A DNA stretch of 44,364 nt from an uncultured Nocardiaceae bacterium (GTDB taxonomy: Bacteria; Actinomycetota; Actinomycetes; Mycobacteriales; Mycobacteriaceae): contig CAKZIX010000014.1 of the NCBI GenBank assembly GCA_936936565.1, positions 1 to 44,364 on the forward strand, written 5' to 3'. Shown in pieces: positions 24,059-29,846 of this stretch. Position numbers and translations under genes: made by a program. How positions within the stretch are numbered: position 1 is the first letter of the stretch; the number at the start of each line of letters is the position of its first letter. The notes beneath the pieces were generated by a model. It saw nothing but the letters and a program-made list of their open reading frames with translations. It did not search any database and was not told where the DNA came from.

Positions 24059-24718
24059 ACCGCCCGGCGCATCGATTCGAAGTCCGCGGAATATCGGGTC
24101 TTTGTCGACGAGATTGTTCATCGACTCCATGACACCATCGAATCGTTGGCCGCGGCGGCGATCCCTGCGGGTCCGGCTGACGGAACCGAAACGGACGATA
24201 GCGACATCCTGGATGTCTTCGAGAAGTTCGAAATTCACACCGACGACTTTCTCGATTTGGTAAATGCCTGGACGGGCGCGCTGAACGCGACAGCTGAGAC
24301 ATTGTCCGGGCAGAACCCGGCGCCGCAACGCGGTTCTGCGCGGGCGATGCGGACGTGGGTGACTGGAGTCGCTTCCGCGATGCGCGACGGAGTCGAGGAC
24401 CTCGACATTAGGACAAAGGCGGTTAGATCGGCGTGGGCCGAGGTCGACGCCATGATGGCCGAGATCCTTGCATTCCATAGGTCCGCTGGATCGACCGCGG
24501 GCATGAACGACGACTTCCGGGATTCGGTTCGAGGTCTCGCCGCCGAGTTCGATGCGATCGATGCGGTCGAACTGGCCAATATCGAGGCGCAGATCGGGCC
24601 GTTGCGCCAAGTCCGCCAACTACGTTCGCTTGCGCGCACCTGGCTCGATGCGTTGGATCTATTCAAGGAAATGCGGACTGCGGCACAGGCATGGGCGAAC
24701 GCTGTGGACGTAGGCTGA
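24011..24718 (+). CDS. Hypothetical protein of the accessory island
   Basis: I do not recognise this gene. From ATG 24011 it encodes 235 residues. The sequence is largely charged and helical, with no signal peptide, membrane segment or clear catalytic motif. LVNAWTGALNATAETLSG and VRSAWAEVDAMMAEILAFHR suggest long amphipathic helices, as in WXG100-like or helical-bundle proteins. The true start is uncertain: the first 30 codons overlap a palindrome cluster and read unusually (several Cys and His), so GTG 24041 or a later codon may be right. Base composition resembles the toxin cassette, not the flanking transporters. It is convergent with the SCO4402-family gene. Confidence 0.6.
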   Translation: MQCAVLTTLDVHIFQCTARRIDSKSAEYRVFVDEIVHRLHDTIESLAAAAIPAGPADGTETDDSDILDVFEKFEIHTDDFLDLVNAWTGALNATAETLSGQNPAPQRGSARAMRTWVTGVASAMRDGVEDLDIRTKAVRSAWAEVDAMMAEILAFHRSAGSTAGMNDDFRDSVRGLAAEFDAIDAVELANIEAQIGPLRQVRQLRSLARTWLDALDLFKEMRTAAQAWANAVDVG

Positions 24719-24759
24719 GGGACGGCCATCAACCGCCGCGATAGGGCGGTAGCCGTGGA

Positions 24760-25134
24760 TCAGCTGGTGGTCATCGCGGCCAACGCTGTACGTGCCGCTT
24801 CGACAACCGCGCCCCATGCCGGATCGGCCAGGTAGATGGCGTCTGGACTATCACCAAGTCGCTGGATCAACGGAGACAGCACCGCGTCGAGCCGTTCGAG
24901 AGAGGGCACCTCGGTGCCGTCCACAAGGACGGTCCCGACTCTGCTCCGCGGATCAGGCAGTACCACGCAATCGTCGTACAGGACATGAATGTTCATGTCG
25001 AGATCGTCATAGAAGGCGTCGTGTGGGTAGCGCCGCTCGATCCACACCCGCCGCTGATACGCGGCGTCTGACAATGCGCGCACCGCATCGACAACATCCG
25101 CGCGCATGGTTGGGAATGCAACATCATCGCGCAT
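24760..25134 (-). CDS. SCO4402-family protein
   Basis: A 124-residue protein that I match to the SCO4402 family by its pattern: MRADVVDAVRALSDAAYQRR, VWIERRYPHDAFYDDLDMNI, VLPDPRSRVGTVLVDGTEVP and DAIYLADPAWGAVVEAARTA. The function is unknown. Members are often found near secreted polymorphic toxins, so a protective or accessory role is possible. ATG 25134 overlaps an upstream TGA as TGATG. An internal ATG at 25107 is an alternative. The first codons (RDDVAFPTMRA) recur in a truncated, startless copy at 27851-27883 on the other side of the toxin cassette. Confidence 0.78.
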   Translation of the reverse strand: MRDDVAFPTMRADVVDAVRALSDAAYQRRVWIERRYPHDAFYDDLDMNIHVLYDDCVVLPDPRSRVGTVLVDGTEVPSLERLDAVLSPLIQRLGDSPDAIYLADPAWGAVVEAARTALAAMTTS

Positions 25135-25178
25135 CAGTCCCGCGGCTCCGCACCGCCAATTCGCCGCCGGGCATCGAT
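25098..25178 (-). repeat. Direct repeat bracketing the toxin cassette, copy 1
   Basis: About 81 bases aligning, with small gaps, to 27850-27932 in the same orientation. The aligned part includes the end of an upstream reading frame and the first codons of the SCO4402-family gene (RDDVAFPTMRA against RDDVTYPKMRA). Many differences in the coding part are at third codon positions. Confidence 0.7.
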
Positions 25179-25245
25179 GTTGCGCGACACCCGTAGCTCG
25201 GAAATGCTTCGTCCGGAACGCAGGCTGGCGTCGTCAGGTGTTATT

Positions 25246-25262
25246 GGGAGCGGTCGGCTCCC
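25246..25262 (-). terminator. Hairpin downstream of the Imm7 gene
   Basis: GGGAGC-GGTCG-GCTCCC lies about 30 bases after the stop codon of the Imm7-like gene. There is no T-run. It may end the toxin operon transcript. The surrounding 25135-25294 holds no intact gene, only decayed coding sequence homologous to 27888-27932. Confidence 0.35.
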
Positions 25263-25294
25263 CCGAACGGGCAAATAGTAGCCATTCGTCTGCA

Positions 25295-25696
25295 TCAGTC
25301 GTCGGCATCCTCGATGCAGGGTTCGCAAGGCGACAGCAGCCGATCGGATTCGGAGATGACCGTACCGCGACGCATGGCCAGTATCTGGAACTCGTTCGTG
25401 CGCCCGCTCGGATCTTCGTCGTCCCGGAGGTGCATGAGCCCATAAGACCCAGGTGCTAGGCGGCCGATGTCTACGAAGGCGTCGATTGCGTCCTGGCCGC
25501 CGCCAGCGCGGTGATTGGTGAATCCGCTCAGCGAAACCTGAGTCATCCCGTTCACGCGGCGGACGTCGACAAGTCCGGGCAGGCTTCGAAGAGGATTGAG
25601 TCGAATGTCGACGCGTTCATATGCCGAGTCTCGGTCGCTTTGTGTGTCGCCCGCTGGGGAATTTTGAACCGCCAGCCATGCATGGTATTCGAACAT
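25295..25696 (-). CDS. Imm7-like immunity protein
   Basis: A 133-residue protein starting MFEYHAWLAVQNSPAGD, the characteristic opening of the Imm7 immunity family of polymorphic toxin systems. It continues with VSLSGFTNHRAGGGQDAIDA, APGSYGLMHLRDDEDPSGR and NEFQILAMRRGTVI. Such proteins bind and neutralise the C-terminal domain of the adjacent toxin. The gene lies 14 bases downstream of the toxin stop codon on the same strand, the expected place for the cognate antidote. It ends in an acidic tail (CEPCIEDADD). The family assignment is by pattern recall; the pairing with this toxin is inference from position. Confidence 0.82.
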   Translation of the reverse strand: MFEYHAWLAVQNSPAGDTQSDRDSAYERVDIRLNPLRSLPGLVDVRRVNGMTQVSLSGFTNHRAGGGQDAIDAFVDIGRLAPGSYGLMHLRDDEDPSGRTNEFQILAMRRGTVISESDRLLSPCEPCIEDADD

Positions 25697-25710
25697 GAGT
25701 TGTGCCTGCC

Positions 25711-27069
25711 TTAGAACGGTGTCGTATCGATTACAACCTCGACGCCGTAGCGCGAGGAGTACTCTTTCAACTTTTCGGTTACCCCGGGACCAGGAGGCCC
25801 ATCGAAATGGTAATAGACCTTGCGTCCGCTATCTTGGGCCGCTTCAAAAGTTGCGCGGGCTTGATCGCGGAATGACTTGTTGAGAGTAAAGTTCGCAGGC
25901 TTGGCCTGGCCAATGTGCTGATCGCTGACAACATCAAACTCTCGGCCGTCCGGGTCGTTCTTGAATTTGACGCGGGATTCGCCGCCGATTCGTTGTGCAA
26001 GCTTGTCCGCGTCAGGGTCGGCCTTGTTTACCTTCTCAACTCCACCTGAGTATCGGCCCGACGGCTTCTTGGGTCCAGGTGTTCCTGAATCCTTGTCTCG
26101 GCTTTCCGTCGAGGTTTTGGATCGATCCTTTATATCGTCCGACTTCTTCGACGCACTCTTGAGGTCCCTGGCCTGCTTCGCTGCCTGCCGAAGCTTCTTC
26201 GCGTCGTTCCACTCGCGAATGATCTTGGCGATCCTGGGTCCCCACTTGGCAACCGAGGCGGCGATCGCCGCCGCGCCGACCGCCGCGGCCAATCCGAACG
26301 TGCAAAACGAGCTGGCGAACGACAAGACGGCTTTGGTGCCCACTTCAAGTGCAAGGGCTTCCAAGGCCGTGACGAGTAGTTCCTTACGGAGATGGTCGAC
26401 ATCGTTCTTCTGATCCTGGACCATGTCGCCCAGTTCGGTGAACATGCCGATCGCTTCCTCGACGACCGATTGGAGGTCGAGCAAGTCGTCCACAACATCC
26501 GGTGCGTCGGGTGAATTGGAGGTACCGAAGGCCTTCGTCAGGTTGGCCAGCGGGCCGCGCAACGCTTCCGACTTCTGAGTGGCGAGCGATTTCCATGCGT
26601 CTGCCACCTGTTGCAACTCGTCGGTGTCACCGTCCGGCACTGGGATGCCGATTTGATTGACGAGCCCGATTGTGCCGTCTTTGAGGCCATTGCCAGGGCC
26701 GTTGACTACGTGGACGAGACCGAGCTTTCTGGTGTTGTAGGGTCGTATTCCAGGTTTGGCTGGAGGCTGGTGCCCAGATTTGTCGTGGCGTGCCTCGTAG
26801 TTGGCCAGCGCCCAGTTATAGCCACCCTGGTCGAGAATGCCTGAATAGTTGTCGAGCGCGGGAATGAGCGAGTCGTAGACGAGCATGTAAAATTCCTCGA
26901 GCCGCGCGTTGTACTTCGTCGCCCATTCCTTGCCGGTCTCGTCGCTGCCTGCTGCAGATGCGCACGTCCGGAGTTTCACGTCGTTCTCCTGCAACGCCGA
27001 ATGAATGGCGTCGGCCAGGTCGTTGCAGACCTTGGCCCCAGCGTAATACTGCTGTGGATCGACCTCCAC
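25711..27069 (-). CDS. Type VII-secreted polymorphic toxin with C-terminal nuclease-like domain
   Basis: A 452-residue multidomain toxin. Residues 1-100 are a helical WXG100/LXG-like export domain (GSDETGKEWATKYNARLEEF with Trp49, and YNWALANYEA). Residues 145-235 are helical. Residues 240-284 form an alanine-rich hydrophobic segment (CTFGLAAAVGAAAIAASVAK). Residues 290-345 are a lysine/serine-rich linker. Residues 346-452 are a compact toxin domain with EFDVVSDQHIGQAKPANF: Asp379 followed nine residues later by Gln388-x-Lys390 fits a restriction-endonuclease fold with a QxK variant of D/ExK. The expected activity is nucleic-acid cleavage in a target cell. GTG 27069 overlaps the TAG of the upstream WXG100 gene by one base. 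The nuclease activity is inferred and untested. Confidence 0.83.
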   Translation of the reverse strand: MEVDPQQYYAGAKVCNDLADAIHSALQENDVKLRTCASAAGSDETGKEWATKYNARLEEFYMLVYDSLIPALDNYSGILDQGGYNWALANYEARHDKSGHQPPAKPGIRPYNTRKLGLVHVVNGPGNGLKDGTIGLVNQIGIPVPDGDTDELQQVADAWKSLATQKSEALRGPLANLTKAFGTSNSPDAPDVVDDLLDLQSVVEEAIGMFTELGDMVQDQKNDVDHLRKELLVTALEALALEVGTKAVLSFASSFCTFGLAAAVGAAAIAASVAKWGPRIAKIIREWNDAKKLRQAAKQARDLKSASKKSDDIKDRSKTSTESRDKDSGTPGPKKPSGRYSGGVEKVNKADPDADKLAQRIGGESRVKFKNDPDGREFDVVSDQHIGQAKPANFTLNKSFRDQARATFEAAQDSGRKVYYHFDGPPGPGVTEKLKEYSSRYGVEVVIDTTPF

Positions 27070-27371
27070 TATGTGCCTCGTCCGAACATCTTGGCGTTCG
27101 CGGTCATCGCCGCCGAATAGCTCCTGTGGGCTCGCTTGGCCGTTGCCTGGAGGGCTTCGAGGCCTTCCTTCACATCAGTCAGCCCGGCTTTCCAATCGCG
27201 GTGTGCGTCGGCATAGGCGTCGGCGACGAGCCCGCTCCAGTTCGACTGCAGAACTGCTGCGACCCTCCGATCAAGTTCGGCGAGCCCGTCTTCGAGGTAG
27301 CGTTGGTAGCCCGTTATCTTGATGGTGGCCTGGTCGAGATCGTCGAGATCGACGGCGAAGTCATCGCTCAT
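27069..27371 (-). CDS. WXG100-family protein (ESX partner 2)
   Basis: A 100-residue helical hairpin protein with the W-x-G turn at residues 45-47 (LQSNWSGLVADAYADAHRDW). The size and turn position are those of EsxA/EsxB-type substrates of type VII secretion. The ATG overlaps the stop codon of the upstream WXG100 gene (ATGA), and its own stop codon overlaps the toxin start, so the three proteins are translationally coupled. It is probably a heterodimer partner that delivers the toxin to the ESX machinery. No ESX core genes (eccC, eccD, mycP) are in the window, so secretion would rely on a system elsewhere in the genome. Confidence 0.88.
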   Translation of the reverse strand: MSDDFAVDLDDLDQATIKITGYQRYLEDGLAELDRRVAAVLQSNWSGLVADAYADAHRDWKAGLTDVKEGLEALQATAKRAHRSYSAAMTANAKMFGRGT

Positions 27372-27676
27372 GGCAAATCCAGCGAGTTGATCGAGATCTT
27401 GGTCTTCGCGTCCTGATCACGATAGTTGTCCGCCGTGATACCGAGCTTGGCCGCGAGTTCGAACAGCTCGTCCCATACTCGCAGGGCACCTGAGTGCATC
27501 TCGTCCCAGCCGGCGTCGTAGGAGTCCGCCGCACTGCCCTTCCAGGTGGTGAGCAGCGCGTTGACCTCTCGGTCGAGCGACATCGCTCCCGAACGCAGTT
27601 CGTCCGCGAGCTTGTATGCATATCGGCCAAGGGCCGACACCTCGGCCGGTACGACGTTGAGATTCGGACTGTTCAT
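27368..27676 (-). CDS. WXG100-family protein (ESX partner 1)
   Basis: A 102-residue protein with W-x-G at residues 45-47 (LLTTWKGSAADSYDAGWDEM). Near the C-terminus, Tyr85-Arg-Asp-Gln-Asp89 fits the YxxxD/E secretion signal of type VII substrates, which the second WXG100 protein lacks. That division of labour is usual in EsxA/EsxB pairs. GGGAAGG precedes ATG 27676. It is the first gene of the coupled cassette WXG100-WXG100-toxin-Imm7. Confidence 0.88.
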   Translation of the reverse strand: MNSPNLNVVPAEVSALGRYAYKLADELRSGAMSLDREVNALLTTWKGSAADSYDAGWDEMHSGALRVWDELFELAAKLGITADNYRDQDAKTKISINSLDLP

Positions 27677-27849
27677 GTGCGCCTTCCCTCGGCTCGCGCG
27701 AGGATGAATTCCATGCGGGGCTTGGCGGCGGCCGGTGAAAGACGGCCTGGTCCCATCACATCGCTCCGATCGGTAGCGAGATACCGGTGTCACCAACTTG
27801 GACGCGCCAAATCTTCGATCGGTTCCCAACCACGGCAATTGTCCGGCGG

Positions 27850-27932
27850 CCGCGCGCATCTTGGGATATGTGACGTCGTCGCGCGTGTCAGCCCCGCGGA
27901 CTCCACAACGCCAACTCGCCGCCGGCATCGAC
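27850..27932 (-). repeat. Direct repeat bracketing the toxin cassette, copy 2
   Basis: Counterpart of 25098-25178 in the same orientation. It joins the end of a 73-codon reading frame to a truncated SCO4402-family start. The similarity stops abruptly after the codons for KMRA, where unrelated sequence leading to the WXG100 genes begins. Confidence 0.7.
27851..27883 (-). pseudogene. Truncated 5' remnant of an SCO4402-family gene
   Basis: The codons RDDVTYPKMRA correspond to RDDVAFPTMRA at the start of the intact gene at 24760-25134. The start codon has been lost (the position of TGATG reads TGACA) and homology ends after eleven codons. Several changes are synonymous, so the ancestral sequence was coding. 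Confidence 0.6.
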
Positions 27933-28109
27933 ATCACCCTGCGCATCGCCGGACGGCGGTTCGGAGTTCGGGGGGCGGCGTCGAGCTGCAAGTTCGTAGT
28001 CAGCGGACACGCGCACGATCACCAGCTCGCACGTCTGATCCCAGACTGCCGACTGAACTGTGACCGCTGCCGACGCCAGCTCGGCCGCGAGTGGTTCGAG
28101 GGCCTCCAC
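27888..28109 (-). CDS. Small hypothetical protein upstream of the cassette
   Basis: A 73-residue reading frame starting at GTG 28109 with GGGAGGA close upstream. It reads MEALEPLAAELASAAVTVQS, AVWDQTCELVIVRVSADYEL and GDVDAGGELALWSPRG. I do not recognise it. Its last codons are echoed in decayed form upstream of the intact SCO4402-family gene (near 25140-25178), suggesting that this gene and the SCO4402-family gene were once adjacent. It may be complete or a 3' remnant. Confidence 0.45.
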   Translation of the reverse strand: MEALEPLAAELASAAVTVQSAVWDQTCELVIVRVSADYELAARRRPPNSEPPSGDAQGDVDAGGELALWSPRG

Positions 28110-28212
28110 GATCCTCCCGTCGTCGTGTTGGGTCCATACTGAGGCCCGCCTCGCTCACAGCCGCCGTCCGCTATGGTGAGCCCGCCTCCGCGATGTGACC
28201 CGCGCCACCAAA

Positions 28213-28249
28213 GTTACCTGCGGCAAAGCGCTTGTAACACAACGGAAAT
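28213..28249. promoter_or_regulatory. Candidate tandem GlnR boxes upstream of narK-nirBD
   Basis: GTTAC-n6-CAAAG (28213-28228) is followed about two helical turns downstream by GTAAC-ACAACG-GAAAT (28234-28249). The second is one base from the gTnAC-n6-GAAAC consensus. The position, about 120 bases before the narK start, and the gene functions fit GlnR activation under nitrogen limitation. Confidence 0.6.
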
Positions 28250-28367
28250 GCCTCACCCGCATATCGCCAGGAACGTGAGCATCCGTTGACGTAAGGGTCA
28301 TTTAGCGCGACATCGGCGCAATACCTGGTTCCTACGGTTGGGTCACCTACTTTTCAGGAGGCCCACC

Positions 28368-29819
28368 GTGACCACACCGAAGACGGCTGCCAACCGCGGC
28401 CGCAACATCGACAACTGGGACGCCGAAGACGTCGTCGCCTGGGAGGCCGGCGGCAAGCACGTTGCCCGCCGCAACCTCGCGTGGTCGGTGTTCGCGGAGC
28501 ATGTCGGCTTCAGTGTGTGGTCCATCTGGTCGGTCATGGTGCTGTTCATGCCGCAGGATCAGTTCGGCATCGACCCCGCCGAGAAGTTCATCCTGATCGC
28601 GGTGCCCACGCTGGTCGGCGCGGTGCTGCGGATTCCGTACACGGTGGCGACAGCGCGCTTCGGCGGCCGGAACTGGACGATCTTCAGCGCGCTGGCGCTG
28701 CTGGTCCCGACCCTGCTGACGCTGTACTTCATCAACCAGCCGGGCACCAGCTTCACCACGTTCCTGATCGTCGCCGCGTTCGCGGGTGTCGGCGGCGGCA
28801 ATTTCGCCTCCTCGATGACCAACATCAACGCCTTCTATCCGCAGCGGCTCAAGGGCTGGGCGCTGGGCATGAACGCCGGCGGCGGCAACATCGGCGTGCC
28901 GGTGATCCAACTCGTCGGCCTCGCCGTCATCGCGACCCTCGGCGTCGAGTACGCCTCGGTGATCTGCCTGATCTACATCGCGCTGATCGCGGTGGCCGGC
29001 ATCGGTGCCGCGCTCTACATGGACAATCTCACCAACCAGAAGGCCGACCTGCGCTACATGGGTGTGGCCCTGAGGATCCCGCAGTCCTGGGCGATCGCGT
29101 TCCTGTACATCGGTACCTTCGGCAGTTTCATCGGGTACAGCTTCGCGTTCGGCCAGATCCTGCAGATCAGCTTCAAGGCCGGCGGTGACACCGCCGCGAT
29201 GGCGACACTGCATGCCGCGCAGATTGCGTTCATCGGGCCGCTGCTCGGCTCGCTGGCGCGCCCGTACGGCGGCAAGCTGGCCGACCGGATCGGCGGCAGC
29301 AAGGTCACGCTGTACACATTCTTCGCGATGATGGCCGCCGCCGTCGTCGTCATCGTCGCGAGCACGCTGGCCGACCGCAACGGCGGTGTCGCCACCGGCG
29401 CGACGATGACCGCGCTGGTCGCGGGGTTCATCGCGCTGTTCGTGCTGTCGGGCCTGGGCAACGGCGCCGTCACCAAGATCATCCCGTCGGTGTTCGACGC
29501 AAAGTCGCGCAGCTTGAACGCCGACGAGGCCACCCGCGCGGCCTGGTCGCAGAACACCGCGGGCGCGCTCATCGGCTTCGTCGGTGCGATCGGTGCGCTC
29601 GGCGGGGTCGGGATCAACCTGGTGCTGCGCTCGTCGTATGCGTCGACGCAGTCGGCGACCAGCGCCTTCTGGGTCTTCATGGCCTTCTACGTGGTCTGCG
29701 CACTCGTCGTGTGGACCGTGTTCGTGCGCCGTCCGCGCCCCGACGCCGATGTCGTGGTCGAAGCCGAGGCCCTCGTGCTCGAGGCCGAATCCGACTCCGC
29801 CCCGAAGTCCCGGGCCTGA
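28368..29819 (+). CDS. narK: NarK-type nitrate/nitrite MFS transporter, second copy
   Basis: A 483-residue transporter with the same signatures as the first: GVGGGNFASSMTNINAFYPQ, GWALGMNAGGGNIGVPVIQ and GSFIGYSFAFGQILQISF. Twelve hydrophobic segments and an acidic C-terminal tail (VEAEALVLEAESDSAPKS) are present. The start is GTG 28368 with AGGAGG upstream. It lies 27 bases before nirB and is probably cotranscribed with it, so it would be the uptake system for assimilation. The clear divergence from the copy at 21022 suggests an old duplication or separate specialisation, such as nitrate against nitrite. Confidence 0.94.
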   Translation: MTTPKTAANRGRNIDNWDAEDVVAWEAGGKHVARRNLAWSVFAEHVGFSVWSIWSVMVLFMPQDQFGIDPAEKFILIAVPTLVGAVLRIPYTVATARFGGRNWTIFSALALLVPTLLTLYFINQPGTSFTTFLIVAAFAGVGGGNFASSMTNINAFYPQRLKGWALGMNAGGGNIGVPVIQLVGLAVIATLGVEYASVICLIYIALIAVAGIGAALYMDNLTNQKADLRYMGVALRIPQSWAIAFLYIGTFGSFIGYSFAFGQILQISFKAGGDTAAMATLHAAQIAFIGPLLGSLARPYGGKLADRIGGSKVTLYTFFAMMAAAVVVIVASTLADRNGGVATGATMTALVAGFIALFVLSGLGNGAVTKIIPSVFDAKSRSLNADEATRAAWSQNTAGALIGFVGAIGALGGVGINLVLRSSYASTQSATSAFWVFMAFYVVCALVVWTVFVRRPRPDADVVVEAEALVLEAESDSAPKSRA

Positions 29820-29846
29820 CTCACCCCTTCCTTGGAGGACAAGATT

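Noticed and set aside
27798..28142. Plus-strand 114-codon frame right of the cassette
   Set aside because: Homology with the start of the SCO4402-family gene and synonymous differences show that the minus strand is the ancestral coding strand here.
28286..28314. TTGACG as -35 of the narK-nirBD promoter
   Set aside because: No TANNNT box lies at suitable spacing; the sequence at the expected -10 is GACATC. The promoter remains unassigned.
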